A stretch of DNA of 33,569 nucleotides. Source: an uncultured Bacteroidales bacterium. GTDB taxonomy: Bacteria > Bacteroidota > Bacteroidia > Bacteroidales > UBA4417. The DNA lies in contig CALCJE010000211.1 of assembly GCA_937965665.1 (NCBI GenBank), forward strand, positions 1 through 33,569, given 5' to 3'. The notes beneath the pieces are model-generated. The model saw only the letters and a list, made by a program, of their open reading frames with translations. It made no database searches and was not told the DNA's origin. The first letter of the stretch is position 1; each line of letters opens with the position of its first letter. The position numbers and the translations under genes were made by a program. Shown here in pieces: positions 1 to 8,922 of this stretch.

Positions 1-1134
1 AAGGAATGCATCGTAGGGCGATCCGTAAGGATTGAAATACTGATGTACTTCGCCATCGCTGAACCACTTGGTGCACATGTAGTAAAGGTGATCGCTGGCC
101 TGCAGATAATTCCAGTCGCGGTGAAGATCGGCATCAGTACAGTTAGCCATAATCTCCGAAACCTTATACAGGCTGGTAAATGCCTCATTCTGAAGATCGT
201 TACCCAGCCATGCGGTAAGGTCGCGTTCCTCATCGGCCCAGGAAATAGGATGCGGGCAATCGATTCCGGCAACCGGAGGCAGATCATCTACAATCTCGCT
301 GGGGGTACGGAATTGCCAGTTTTGGGTTTTGATCAGCATTTCGGGGAATGCCCTCAGGAATCCGAAAATGCCTGATTCTGGTTTCTGATGTTCGCCAAAA
401 GTCTCATAGTCAAGGAAAAGATTCACCAGTTCCTGCTTGGGATCCACATTATTGAGCCATCCTACATATTTCTCAGCGGTGAGCGGCCACTCGCTCCAGT
501 TCTGCTGCGAGAATCTGAAAGTGATATCATCGCTGAGCTGGTAATTGCGTAGCAACAACTTCAAACGGGAATATGGCGCGCTGAAATACACGTAGTTAGG
601 GCTTTTCCACCCCAGGAGCTGCTTAGCACCTTCGGTGAGCATGGTTTTATACCCCATATCGAACACCTGCCCGGCAATACTGTTGGAGTAAACAAGCTCC
701 GTATTTCTGAAAGCGGTAGGCGTAACACCAAAAAGTTCCTTTATGGTGGCAGCATGCTCCTGTACCTGCCTTTTAAATTCGGCGGGGTCGATTAAACCGG
801 CCAGTGAATGGGCATAGGTTTCGGCCAGAAATTCGACGTTGCCTGTCTTAGCCAGTCGCTTAAAACTTTCGATAACATCGGGTGTGTACTTTTTAAATTG
901 CTCCATGGCAACACCACTGATACTGAAAGTAACTTTAAAAGCGGAGCCGAATTCGTTGATGAGCCCGAGCAACACTTCGTTGGCCGGGATATAACACTCG
1001 CGGGCAATTCGTCGGGCGATGCGTTTGTTTTGATAATCATCGTAATAATAATGATCGGCACCTATGTCGAAAAAGCGATATGTCCGCAGGCGGAATGGCT
1101 GGTGGATCTGAAAATAAAGACAAACTGACCTCAT
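1..1134 (-). CDS. GH57 alpha-amylase-like glycoside hydrolase (3' end off window)
   Basis: An open frame of 378 codons runs from ATG at 1134 to the left edge without a stop, so only the N-terminal part is visible. The product begins MRSVCLYFQIHQPFRLRTY; HQP near residues 11-13 is the conserved first GH57 motif. Further in, FLAETYAHSL and FLDYETFGEH match the GH57 regions that carry the catalytic nucleophile Glu and acid/base Asp. There is no signal peptide, so it should act in the cytoplasm on alpha-1,4-glucan. It is the third gene of a minus-strand operon, 37 nt after the glycosyltransferase stop. The debranching enzyme / GT4 / GH57 order is a common Bacteroidota glycogen-metabolism arrangement. 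Family call is firm; hydrolase versus 4-alpha-glucanotransferase cannot be told from sequence. Confidence 0.9.
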   Translation of the reverse strand, partial: MRSVCLYFQIHQPFRLRTYRFFDIGADHYYYDDYQNKRIARRIARECYIPANEVLLGLINEFGSAFKVTFSISGVAMEQFKKYTPDVIESFKRLAKTGNVEFLAETYAHSLAGLIDPAEFKRQVQEHAATIKELFGVTPTAFRNTELVYSNSIAGQVFDMGYKTMLTEGAKQLLGWKSPNYVYFSAPYSRLKLLLRNYQLSDDITFRFSQQNWSEWPLTAEKYVGWLNNVDPKQELVNLFLDYETFGEHQKPESGIFGFLRAFPEMLIKTQNWQFRTPSEIVDDLPPVAGIDCPHPISWADEERDLTAWLGNDLQNEAFTSLYKVSEIMANCTDADLHRDWNYLQASDHLYYMCTKWFSDGEVHQYFNPYGSPYDAFL

Positions 1135-1171
1135 AAATCTGTATTTTTGGAAAAGTGGTTTAACAACTTGG

Positions 1172-2458
1172 TTATGAATGTAACAGCGATTCGTAAATAT
1201 CGGCAACTTTGCGTGAGGCTGATTCCCATTTCAGGTTATTTACCTCTTCGGTTCCCAGGTTCACAAACATGCTGTTGAGTGAATCGTAATGCAGGAGCCC
1301 GTAAATGGCATCAGCCATGGCATCCACATCCCAGAAATCAACCTTCATTACATGGTTGAGTACTTCGGCAACGCCCGATTGCTTTGATATAACTACAGGA
1401 ACATTGGAGCGCATGGCTTCGAGTGGCGAAATCCCGAAAGGTTCAGAAACAGAAGGCATAACGTACACATCGCTCATCGCAAACATACGATCAACATTTT
1501 CGCCTTTTAAAAAGCCGGTAAAATGGAAATGCGACGAAATTTTAAGTTTGGCAGCCCTGCGGATCATTTTTTCCATCAGATCGCCGGTTCCGGCCATTAC
1601 AAAACGAACATTCGGATCGCGTTCGAGTACTTTTTTAGCGGCTTCAATAAAGTATTCAGGGCCTTTCTGGAAGGTGATACGGCCCAGGAATGTCACTATT
1701 TTTTCCTTCACATGCTTTTCGGCATCCAACAATTCTGTTTTTTCGGGTGGTTCAACGGCATTGTGAACCGTTATAACCTTATCGGGATCAATATGATACC
1801 TTTCGATTACGATGTTCCGGGTTAAATTGCTGACTGTAATCACGCGGTCGGCTTCAGCCATGCCTTTGCGTTCAATTTCGTACACATTTTCGTTGTAGTT
1901 CTCGCCGGAGCGGTCGAATTCGGTAGCATGCATATGAACTACCAGGGGTTTGCCCGAAATTTTCTTTGCTGCCACGCCGGCTGAATAGGTAAGCCAGTCG
2001 TGTGCATGAATAATATCAAATTCGCTGTTGGCAGCAATTGATGCTCCTACCAGGGCATACCTGGCAACTTCTTCCATCAGGTCGTGACCATATTTGCCTG
2101 AAAATTGAAATTTTTCGGAAAAAACCCTGCTCGATGCTTCAATCGTGGTGTTCAGATTTTCGGTTACCATTTGCTGAAAATCCTCCGGGCCAACATAAGG
2201 GATGAGGTTCGAGCCAATTTCCATATAAGTAATCTGGTTCCAGTAATCGCGAAAAACCGGGTCTTTCATCATTACAGTTACATCACTTGCATTAATAAGC
2301 CTGACAGCTTCCTGGCTTTCGTCGCCATAAGCCTTAGGCACCACAAACTGCACCTCCACCCCATGTTTCAGCAGGCCTTTGGTAAGTCCAAAACAGGCTG
2401 TACCCAGTCCACCGGTAATATGGGGAGGAAACTCCCATCCAAACATCAATACTTTCAT
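1172..2458 (-). CDS. Glycogen synthase-like glycosyltransferase, GT4 family
   Basis: The 428-residue product is a GT-B fold glycosyltransferase. The N-terminal glucan-synthase loop reads ITGGLGT (about 14-20), HAHDW lies at 151-155, the donor-binding LGRITFQKG at about 258-266, and the E-x7-E motif EPFGISPLE at 339-347. It lacks a signal peptide or membrane segment, so it is cytosolic. Placement between a debranching enzyme and a GH57 amylase suggests it elongates alpha-1,4-glucan from a nucleotide sugar. ADP- versus UDP-glucose use cannot be read from sequence, and no glgC is in the window. It starts 35 nt after the debranching gene's stop and ends 37 nt before the amylase start, fitting one transcript. 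Confidence 0.9.
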   Translation of the reverse strand: MKVLMFGWEFPPHITGGLGTACFGLTKGLLKHGVEVQFVVPKAYGDESQEAVRLINASDVTVMMKDPVFRDYWNQITYMEIGSNLIPYVGPEDFQQMVTENLNTTIEASSRVFSEKFQFSGKYGHDLMEEVARYALVGASIAANSEFDIIHAHDWLTYSAGVAAKKISGKPLVVHMHATEFDRSGENYNENVYEIERKGMAEADRVITVSNLTRNIVIERYHIDPDKVITVHNAVEPPEKTELLDAEKHVKEKIVTFLGRITFQKGPEYFIEAAKKVLERDPNVRFVMAGTGDLMEKMIRRAAKLKISSHFHFTGFLKGENVDRMFAMSDVYVMPSVSEPFGISPLEAMRSNVPVVISKQSGVAEVLNHVMKVDFWDVDAMADAIYGLLHYDSLNSMFVNLGTEEVNNLKWESASRKVADIYESLLHS

Positions 2459-2493
2459 CGTCTTTTATATTTAATCTACAGTAAACCCTGTTC

Positions 2494-4443
2494 TTATTTT
2501 TTTGTATTCATTTCACTGAGCAAATAATGCACCCTGAGAAGTTCGGATACGCTCCATGCCTGCGAAATGGCTCCTGATGCCCGGTATGGCGGGTCGCCGT
2601 CGTAAAGTTCGGAGATAGTTCCAATGCCGTGCTCCATGACAACTTCTTCGAAACCATCGTATATTTTTTTGATAAACCCTACCCCACCCTGTTCGTAAAG
2701 TTTCAGCCAGCCTTCGGCAAAATGGCCGAATAACCATGGGAAAACCGATCCCTGGTGATATGCCATATCGCGCTGCGAGATATTGCCGGTATATTCCGAT
2801 TTGTAGGCCGGATTTTTGGGAGAAAGGGTGCGCAGCCCGCGTGGTGTGAGCAGCTCGGATTTAACACAGTCGAGCACGCCTTTGCGCTGATCGTCAGTAA
2901 GTGGTGAATAGGGCAGCGAAGTGGCAAAAACCTGGTTTGGACGAACTGACTTATCCCGAAAATCATCCAGCACATAATCGTACAGGTAATTTTTCTCTTT
3001 GTACCAGAATGTATCGACGAATGCTGCCGGGAATTTTTCAGCAACTGGTTTCCAGCTGTTCACAAATTCTTTATCGCCGGCATTTTCAGCCAGTTCGAGG
3101 GCAAAACAAATAGAATTGTACCAAAGTGCATTAACTTCGACTGCGAGTCCTGTGCGGGGTGTAACCGGTTTCCCTTCGACCACGGCATCCATCCAGGTTA
3201 CTGGCTGACCAGGATAACCGGCATAAAGCAACCCGTTGCCGAGCATATGGATATTATTTGGCGCACCTTCGCGGAAACTATTCAGTATCAGTTTCAGGTA
3301 GCTTCCATAGTTTTTCCACACAGCTTTATCACCGCTGTACCTGATGTACTGCTGCAATGCCCAGAATAACCAAAGCGAGGCGTCGACTGAATTATATTCA
3401 ATCCGGTTCCCGTTAACGGCATTGGGGAATAAAGGCCCGCGCATTTCGGCAAGCGCTTTGTCGAGTATGGCTTTAAAGGTCTTGAAATCGCCCTGAACCA
3501 GGGTAAGACCCGGAAGTGCTATAAAGGTATCGCGGGTAACTTCACCAAACCAGTGAAAACCTGCGACAATCTCTATTTTTTTACCCCTTTTAACAATAAA
3601 CTGTTCGGCTGCATTTTTAAGACAAGACTCAAAGCTGTCGCGGTTGATGCGTTTTTTGAGTTCATGTGCAAACATCCGCCCGAATGTTTTTGGGTCTTCC
3701 TCCTCGAGGCTGGCCATAAAATAAATGCTTTCGCCAACATTTACAGGCATCTCGAAATAACCGGGCGTATACAGATCTTCCAGCGCTTCGTAGCCACGTG
3801 CTTTTTCGCGCATGTATTCAAAATCAAAATACCAGTCGGGCGCATGTACGTACTCATTTTGTTTTGAGAACTGCAAGTGCAGGTAGGGATAACCCTGGTA
3901 CATCCTTACTTTAATTCCGTTGGGAATAGCGTCGTACTTACGTTCTACATCATTGTTGGCTTTGCTGAGTGCATGTATGTTGCGGTATGCCAGGAATGGC
4001 TTGAAACGGACTTTGGTAGGCGAATGCGCTTCAACCAGGGTATATTTGATAATAATACTATCGCTTACACCGGCAAACAGCATTTCCTTTGTGAATACCA
4101 CGCCACCAACCCTGTAAGTGATTCGTAAGTTGGTATCTATATTAAAATCGGTAACATATTTGTGACCTTTCGGACTATATTTTTCTCCCTTGTATTTATG
4201 GATGGCCAGGTTAAATTCCTGGTCATGCTGAATGATGGTTTCATCGAGCAGCGACAATAAAACATGCATACCTCCATCCAGCTGAGGCTGTTGTGTAACC
4301 AGTAACCCATGGTACTTGCGGGTATTACAACCAATTATTGTAGTGGATGCATAAGAACCGGCCCTGTTGGATCGGAGCATTTCGCGATTCAGGGAATACT
4401 CCAGATTTACCAGTTTCGACTTATCAAATTTAATATAATCCAT
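2494..4443 (-). CDS. Glycogen debranching enzyme (amylo-alpha-1,6-glucosidase type, GH133-like)
   Basis: The 649-residue protein has the two-part structure of archaeal/bacterial glycogen debranching enzymes. An N-terminal beta-sandwich begins MDYIKFDKSKLVNLEYSLN and includes NTRKYHGLLV (about 40-49). The C-terminal (alpha/alpha)6 glucosidase domain has YNSVDASLWLFWALQQY, GQPVTWMDA and TPRTGLAVEVNALWYN, which are family signatures around the catalytic acids. It should cleave alpha-1,6 branch residues of glycogen in the cytoplasm. It is the first gene of the minus-strand alpha-glucan operon and its length is normal for the family. A -7-like TACCTTTG on the minus strand lies about 50 nt upstream of the start. 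Confidence 0.92.
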   Translation of the reverse strand: MDYIKFDKSKLVNLEYSLNREMLRSNRAGSYASTTIIGCNTRKYHGLLVTQQPQLDGGMHVLLSLLDETIIQHDQEFNLAIHKYKGEKYSPKGHKYVTDFNIDTNLRITYRVGGVVFTKEMLFAGVSDSIIIKYTLVEAHSPTKVRFKPFLAYRNIHALSKANNDVERKYDAIPNGIKVRMYQGYPYLHLQFSKQNEYVHAPDWYFDFEYMREKARGYEALEDLYTPGYFEMPVNVGESIYFMASLEEEDPKTFGRMFAHELKKRINRDSFESCLKNAAEQFIVKRGKKIEIVAGFHWFGEVTRDTFIALPGLTLVQGDFKTFKAILDKALAEMRGPLFPNAVNGNRIEYNSVDASLWLFWALQQYIRYSGDKAVWKNYGSYLKLILNSFREGAPNNIHMLGNGLLYAGYPGQPVTWMDAVVEGKPVTPRTGLAVEVNALWYNSICFALELAENAGDKEFVNSWKPVAEKFPAAFVDTFWYKEKNYLYDYVLDDFRDKSVRPNQVFATSLPYSPLTDDQRKGVLDCVKSELLTPRGLRTLSPKNPAYKSEYTGNISQRDMAYHQGSVFPWLFGHFAEGWLKLYEQGGVGFIKKIYDGFEEVVMEHGIGTISELYDGDPPYRASGAISQAWSVSELLRVHYLLSEMNTKK

Positions 4444-4493
4444 AGTATATCAACTATTTAGCACTATTATTCATCAATTTACCAAATGTTGTA

Positions 4494-4501
4494 CAAAGGT
4501 A
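4494..4501 (-). promoter_or_regulatory. Bacteroidetes -7 box (TACCTTTG) before the alpha-glucan operon
   Basis: The minus strand reads TACCTTTG, an exact match to the Bacteroidetes primary-sigma -7 consensus TAnnTTTG, 51 nt before the debranching enzyme ATG. There is no TTTG at the ideal 19-nt spacing; a TTTG occurs only 12 nt upstream. Treat as a likely but incomplete promoter. The 226-nt divergent region 4444-4669 holds this box and the one facing the beta-helix gene, with nothing else recognisable. Confidence 0.5.
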
Positions 4502-4639
4502 ATGATTTTTAACCAAACGCTTTCATCCAGTAAGTAAAGGATGATTGCGCATGAATTGAACCTTAAAAATACAAAAATTGTTTCACTTTCATATTATTTT
4601 ATCAATTAATTCGTTTTAGGGTATGAATTCTGATTCAAC

Positions 4640-4647
4640 TATCTTTA
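4640..4647 (+). promoter_or_regulatory. Probable -7 box (TATCTTTA) before the beta-helix lipoprotein gene
   Basis: TATCTTTA lies 22 nt before the ATG at 4670 and matches TAnnTTTG except for the last base. No clear -33 TTTG is seen at the usual spacing. The distance to the start codon would give a short leader, normal for this phylum. Confidence 0.4.
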
Positions 4648-4669
4648 CAGCCTCCATCAAAGGAAAATA

Positions 4670-6100
4670 ATGACACAGAAACTAACTTCAGGCAGCCTGT
4701 TTTTAATACTACTTCTCAGTATAGTTGCTTTATCCCGGTGCCGCAAAGATGAGTTTAATAACGATCCCGGTTTCAGGCTTGGTTTCAGTACTGATACTGT
4801 AATGTTCGACACTGTATTTACCACCATTGGCTCAAGCACGCAATCGCTGGTGGTGCGCAACCAAAGCAATAATAAAATAAATATTTCGAAAATAACCCTG
4901 GCGCGCGGCAAAGCCTCCCCTTTCAGGATTAATATTGACGGTACCGCGGCAGAGGAGTATTATGACCTGGAAATTGGCCCGAACGACAGCGCTTATATTT
5001 TTATAAAAGTAACTATTGATCCCAACAACGCAAATACCCCGATGGTAGAAACCGACTCCATTGTTTTTGAGACCAACGGACAGGTTCAGGATGTGAAACT
5101 GGTGGCCTGGGGACAGGATGCTTATTTCCATTTAAACACCACCTTACATGGTAATGTAACCTTACCTGGGGATAAGCCACATGTGGTATACGGGGTGCTT
5201 ACTGCCGGCAACGGATGTGTGTTGAACATAAATGCGGGTACCCGAATGTATTTTCACAATGGCAGCAGTTTACAAATCAGGAAAGGCGCTACGCTCAATG
5301 TTGCCGGCACACTTGAAGCGCCGGTTATATTTACAGGCGACAGGCTTGAGGATTATTACCTCGACAAACCAGGGTTATGGGATGGCATATGGCTCGAAAA
5401 CGGCAGCCAAAACAACAGTTTAACATATGCTGAAATTACCAATGCAAAAGTGGGTATACAGGCCGACAGCTGCGGCCTTTCGGATGGTGAACCGCTGCGG
5501 CTGCATAACTGCATGATTCATAACATGACCAACTACGGAATACTGGCCACCAAAGCCCGCATAAAGGCCACCAACTGCCAGTTTACCAACTGTGGTGGCA
5601 ACGTGGTTTCCATTGAAAACGGCGGCGATTACGATTTCAGGAGCTGTACGTTGGCAAGGTATTTTTCGGGCAAATCGTACCCGGCCTTAACCATCAGCAA
5701 TTACGTGCAGGATACAACAGGCAAGCAATACCCCGGCGAACTTACAGGCGCCTATTTTGGAAACTGTATTGTAACCGGATATCAATATTCGGAAATTGCA
5801 TTGTACCAGCTCAAAGGCACTCCTTTCGTGTTTCAGTTCGATCAATGCCTGGTGAACTGGGAGAAAGAGAAAGAATATGAACCCAACTTTATCAATTGCA
5901 TCTTTAATAAAGATGTAAATTTTATGAATGTGGATTCCAATAATTTCCAGCTCGACACCTTATCGTTTGCCATTGATGCAGCATCGAGCAGCATTATAAA
6001 TGCCACAGTACCTGATATAAAACTCGATCGCAAAGGCGTTTCGCGACTTGTTCCGGGTCCACCGGATATGGGGGCTTATGAGAGGGTGGAGAGGAAGTAG
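4670..6100 (+). CDS. Exported right-handed beta-helix lipoprotein
   Basis: The 476-residue product starts with a hydrophobic signal segment ending in a Cys (LSRC, Cys24), consistent with a lipoprotein. The next ~120 residues are beta-rich with GPNDSAYIFIKVTIDP, resembling an Ig-like/choice-of-anchor domain that precedes the helix. Residues from about 150 on contain a series of short strands and G/N turns (for example LNINAGTRMYFHNGSSLQIRKG and IKATNCQFTNCGGNVVSIENGG pieces) typical of a parallel beta-helix. The C-terminus is PPDMGAYE, common at the end of Bacteroidota beta-helix proteins. The family is widespread in the phylum and uncharacterised; a polysaccharide-related surface role is inference only. 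It is transcribed divergently from the alpha-glucan operon. Confidence 0.8.
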   Translation: MTQKLTSGSLFLILLLSIVALSRCRKDEFNNDPGFRLGFSTDTVMFDTVFTTIGSSTQSLVVRNQSNNKINISKITLARGKASPFRINIDGTAAEEYYDLEIGPNDSAYIFIKVTIDPNNANTPMVETDSIVFETNGQVQDVKLVAWGQDAYFHLNTTLHGNVTLPGDKPHVVYGVLTAGNGCVLNINAGTRMYFHNGSSLQIRKGATLNVAGTLEAPVIFTGDRLEDYYLDKPGLWDGIWLENGSQNNSLTYAEITNAKVGIQADSCGLSDGEPLRLHNCMIHNMTNYGILATKARIKATNCQFTNCGGNVVSIENGGDYDFRSCTLARYFSGKSYPALTISNYVQDTTGKQYPGELTGAYFGNCIVTGYQYSEIALYQLKGTPFVFQFDQCLVNWEKEKEYEPNFINCIFNKDVNFMNVDSNNFQLDTLSFAIDAASSSIINATVPDIKLDRKGVSRLVPGPPDMGAYERVERK

Positions 6101-6308
6101 AGGGTTTGAAGAGTTTCAGGGGTTTTAAAAGTTTCAAGGGTTTCAGGGGTTTCAAAGTTACAGTTATACAATTGTTTGAAGGGTTTGAAGGGTTTGAATT
6201 GTTACCTTATATCCACATCTCCCTATCGCCCAGTCGCCCCAACTCAATCTCCCTTTCGCCCCATCTCCACATATCCAAATCTACAAATCACCCCATCACC
6301 CCAACCAA
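6101..6308. repeat. Low-complexity spacer with G-rich then C-rich degenerate repeats
   Basis: Directly after the beta-helix stop codon the plus strand holds degenerate copies of GGGTTTGAAG / GGTTTCAGG up to about 6198. It then switches to C-rich units such as CTCCCTTTCGCCCCATCTCC and CCAAATCTACAAATC up to 6305. The units vary in length and sequence, with no constant repeat or spacer, so this is neither a CRISPR nor a simple VNTR. A frame is open across it, but its composition is repeat-driven and it is not taken as a gene. Confidence 0.75.
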
Positions 6309-6355
6309 AAAAAAAGAACAAACCCCAGCTAAACGATTTAGTCAACTGGGGTTTG
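6306..6355 (-). terminator. Intrinsic terminator of sucD
   Basis: A perfect 10-bp inverted repeat CAAACCCCAG (6319-6328) / CTGGGGTTTG (6346-6355) encloses a second 5-bp stem CTAAA/TTTAG. On the minus strand the hairpin is followed by an almost pure T run (6307-6318 complement). It begins 54 nt after the sucD stop, so it is a textbook rho-independent terminator for the minus-strand gene. Confidence 0.9.
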
Positions 6356-6408
6356 CACCTTTTACCCAAGTTTTGCGGCAGGGAAGAAAATGTTACGATT
6401 GCGGAATG

Positions 6409-7302
6409 TTATGCGATATTGTTACCTGAACTTTCTTTCAGCAGCTTGAGCATAGCGGAGCCAATCTCGGCCGGCGAATCAACCACGGTGATGCCGCATT
6501 CGCGCATAATTGCTTTTTTAGCTTCCGCAGTATCGGATTTGCCTCCAACAATGGCACCGGCATGTCCCATGGTGCGGCCGGCAGGCGCTGTAGCTCCGGC
6601 AATAAAACCTACCACCGGCTTTGTGCCATGATCACGGACAAAATAAGCAGCATCAGCTTCCATATTTCCGCCAATTTCACCAATCATAACAATTCCCTGT
6701 GTTTCCGGATCGGCCATAAAAAGCTCCATGGCATCGCGCGTTGTAGTGCCAATGATGGGATCGCCACCTATACCCAATGCCGTGGTTTGTCCAAGGCCTG
6801 CTTTGGTAAGCTGGTCAACGGCTTCGTAGGTTAAGGTGCCCGAACGCGAAACGATGCCGACAATCCCCTTCTGGTGAATAAACCCAGGCATAATACCAAC
6901 TTTGGCTTCGCCGGGAGTAATAACACCAGGGCAATTGGGCCCTACCAGCCTGCAATCGAGACCATCAACATACTCTTTGGCTGCTATCATATCCTTAACC
7001 GGGATACCTTCGGTTATGCAAACAATTACCTTAATACCTGCTTCAGCTGCTTCCATGATGGCATCGGCTGCAAAAGCCGGCGGAACAAATATGAGCGATA
7101 CGTTAGCCTGTGTAGCCTTTACAGCTTCTTTCACTGTATTGAACACAGGCCTGCCGATGTGTTCGTTGCCACCTTTGCCAGGGGTAACGCCGCCAACCAC
7201 ATTGGTTCCGTAATCAATCATCTGGGTGGCATGAAAGGTACCTTCGCTGCCTGTAAATCCTTGAACTAGAATCCGGGAATCTTTATTTACGAGAATGCTC
7301 AT
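6409..7302 (-). CDS. sucD: Succinyl-CoA ligase (ADP/GDP-forming), alpha subunit
   Basis: The 297-residue protein is a full-length SucD. It has the N-terminal CoA-binding Rossmann domain (MSILVNKDSRILVQGFTGSEG), then GPNCPGVITPGE and SRSGTLTYE. The phosphorylated catalytic histidine is in GRTMGHAGAIVGG (His247, equivalent to His246 of E. coli). With the beta subunit SucC it interconverts succinyl-CoA and succinate with substrate-level phosphorylation in the TCA cycle. The beta-subunit gene is not adjacent: the upstream neighbour is divergent and the downstream side ends in a terminator, so sucD is a single-gene transcript here. Separate sucC and sucD loci are known in Bacteroidota. Confidence 0.97.
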   Translation of the reverse strand: MSILVNKDSRILVQGFTGSEGTFHATQMIDYGTNVVGGVTPGKGGNEHIGRPVFNTVKEAVKATQANVSLIFVPPAFAADAIMEAAEAGIKVIVCITEGIPVKDMIAAKEYVDGLDCRLVGPNCPGVITPGEAKVGIMPGFIHQKGIVGIVSRSGTLTYEAVDQLTKAGLGQTTALGIGGDPIIGTTTRDAMELFMADPETQGIVMIGEIGGNMEADAAYFVRDHGTKPVVGFIAGATAPAGRTMGHAGAIVGGKSDTAEAKKAIMRECGITVVDSPAEIGSAMLKLLKESSGNNIA

Positions 7303-7326
7303 AGCAGAATTATGTTTTTATGTGCT

Positions 7327-7334
7327 CAAAGATA
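7327..7334 (-). promoter_or_regulatory. -7 box (TATCTTTG) before sucD
   Basis: The minus strand reads TATCTTTG, a full match to the Bacteroidetes -7 consensus, 24 nt before the sucD ATG at 7302. No TTTG is found 19 nt further upstream. The rest of the 269-nt divergent gap to 7571 is AT-rich; it holds a short CCAAAT-TCGG-ATTTGG hairpin (7403-7418) without a T-tract. Confidence 0.5.
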
Positions 7335-7571
7335 AATAAATATTTCATATCGCCATTGGTGGATGTTTGGCTATAAAATGTTTCCGGATTCCGAAAAATA
7401 ATCCAAATTCGGATTTGGCTGAAAAGTAAATTTTAATACTTAATTCCAATTTATATATTTAATTTTCTGCCGGTTATATGCACTAAACAAAGGATTGTTA
7501 AAAACCTTTTGGGGATAGATGTCGGGCACAAAACAGGTTTTATTTCTTTTGTATTCTCAAATACCTTTACC

Positions 7572-8798
7572 GTGAAATATTTCCCCCGCTATATCCTCCT
7601 CTTTCTTTTTATTGCAATCCAGGTGCTTATTCCAACCGGCTGTGCTGATAAAACCAAACACGATCCTGTTCACTTAGCCGATTGCATCAAATTACAACAG
7701 TTAACCCCCGAACAGGAAGCAAAGATCAGGAAGGAAATCCATGCCGCCGAAAAAGCACTTGCACTGGATTCGCTTTATAAAAAGAAAGCAAAAAACCAGG
7801 GCTTTAACGGCGCCGTACTTGTAGCACAAAAAGGCGTTATCCTTTACCAGCATGTATTTGGCTATGCCGATTTTGTTAAAAAAGATTCACTCTGCCTCAA
7901 TTCGGCATTCCAGCTGGCATCCATCAGCAAAACGTTTACGGGCACGGCGGTTCTACTGCTGGCACAGGATAAAAAGTTAAAACTTACCGATAGCATTCAG
8001 AAGTTTATTCCTTCGTTTCCTTATCATGGCATAACTATTGAAAACCTGCTGAGCCATCGCAGCGGTTTACCCAACTACCTTTACTGTTTCGAAGATAAGC
8101 GAAGGCTCAATGGCCCCGCTCCTACCAACGATTCGGTGCTGAAATGGTTCAGCGAGGCAAATCCATTACCGGCAGCTTATAACAAACCGGGGATCAGTTT
8201 CAGTTACAACAACAGCAACTTTATTGTACTTGCCTCCATTGTTGAGAAAGTAAGTAACATGAGCTACCCGCAATTTATGAAAACCCGCATTTTTGATCCG
8301 CTGGGCATGAAACATACTTTTATCGACACCATAGCGCCGGATTCCATACTTCGCTACCGCACCACCGGGCACCAGGGCAACCGTAAACGTGAGCGCGAGT
8401 TTTTCGACGGCGTGTATGGCGACAAAGGAATTTTTTCGACAGCGGCAGATATGCAACGTTGGTATTTTGCATTACATTCGGGTTGCCTGTTAAATAAACA
8501 CTGGCTGAATGAAGCATTTACCCCGCGTAGTTTCGAACATAAAAGCAGGCATAATTATGGCTTAGGCTTCAGGCTGATGACCGATCCAAAGAACATGAAA
8601 AAGGTGCATTATGTGTACCATGGCGGCTGGTGGGCCGGTTTCAGTACCATGTTATGGATGGATATGGAAGCCGATATTGCCATTATAGTGCTGGGCAACC
8701 GGAAGAGCAGCACGGTTTACGATATCAAGTCAGTACTTTCCATACTGGAAGGCAACAAGGACAGCGAACTGGAGAGTATCAGCGACGGAGGCGACTGA
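7572..8798 (+). CDS. Serine hydrolase of the beta-lactamase/penicillin-binding fold (class C / S12 type)
   Basis: From GTG at 7572 the product is 408 residues, starting VKYFPRYILLFLFIAIQ and reaching Cys24 in IPTGC, a lipoprotein-like export signal (Pro at -3 is not ideal). A TTG at 7509 would add 21 residues before the signal segment, so the internal GTG is preferred. The three active-site elements are visible: S-x-x-K as SISK (Ser117, Lys120), Y-x-N as YNN (about 212-214), and HGG near residue 355 in place of the KTG triad. LLSHRSGLPNY is the usual flanking motif. It is probably an envelope-bound esterase, D-Ala-D-Ala peptidase or peptidase. The fold is clear, the substrate is not, and there is no reason to call it a resistance enzyme. 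Confidence 0.85.
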   Translation: MKYFPRYILLFLFIAIQVLIPTGCADKTKHDPVHLADCIKLQQLTPEQEAKIRKEIHAAEKALALDSLYKKKAKNQGFNGAVLVAQKGVILYQHVFGYADFVKKDSLCLNSAFQLASISKTFTGTAVLLLAQDKKLKLTDSIQKFIPSFPYHGITIENLLSHRSGLPNYLYCFEDKRRLNGPAPTNDSVLKWFSEANPLPAAYNKPGISFSYNNSNFIVLASIVEKVSNMSYPQFMKTRIFDPLGMKHTFIDTIAPDSILRYRTTGHQGNRKREREFFDGVYGDKGIFSTAADMQRWYFALHSGCLLNKHWLNEAFTPRSFEHKSRHNYGLGFRLMTDPKNMKKVHYVYHGGWWAGFSTMLWMDMEADIAIIVLGNRKSSTVYDIKSVLSILEGNKDSELESISDGGD

Positions 8799-8870
8799 TC
8801 CTAAATTCATTCAACGTACTATTTATCAGTACCTTATCAACATTACCAGTTCAAAAAAGGCAGGTAAATG

Positions 8871-8901
8871 TTTGAATCGGCATTTTTTCTCACTATCTTT
8901 G
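8871..8901 (+). promoter_or_regulatory. Complete Bacteroidetes promoter before mnmE
   Basis: TTTG at 8871-8874 and TATCTTTG at 8894-8901 are separated by exactly 19 nt, the textbook -33/-7 arrangement for the Bacteroidetes primary sigma factor. The mnmE ATG is at 8923, giving a short leader. It is the best promoter match in the window. Confidence 0.8.
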
Positions 8902-8922
8902 TTTTACCAACCGTGAAAGCCT

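Noticed and set aside
6101..6308. CRISPR array or tandem repeat locus
   Set aside because: Units differ in length and sequence and there are no constant repeats separated by unique spacers.
7562..7569. TACCTTTA as -7 box of the hydrolase gene
   Set aside because: It ends three bases before the preferred GTG start, so a transcript from it would begin inside the coding region.
7509..7571. TTG start giving a 429-residue beta-lactamase-fold hydrolase
   Set aside because: It would put 21 residues before a normal signal sequence that begins at GTG 7572.
7572..8798. Antibiotic-resistance beta-lactamase
   Set aside because: The active-site motifs fit the broad S12/class C fold, which includes esterases and peptidases; nothing specific to resistance enzymes is seen.
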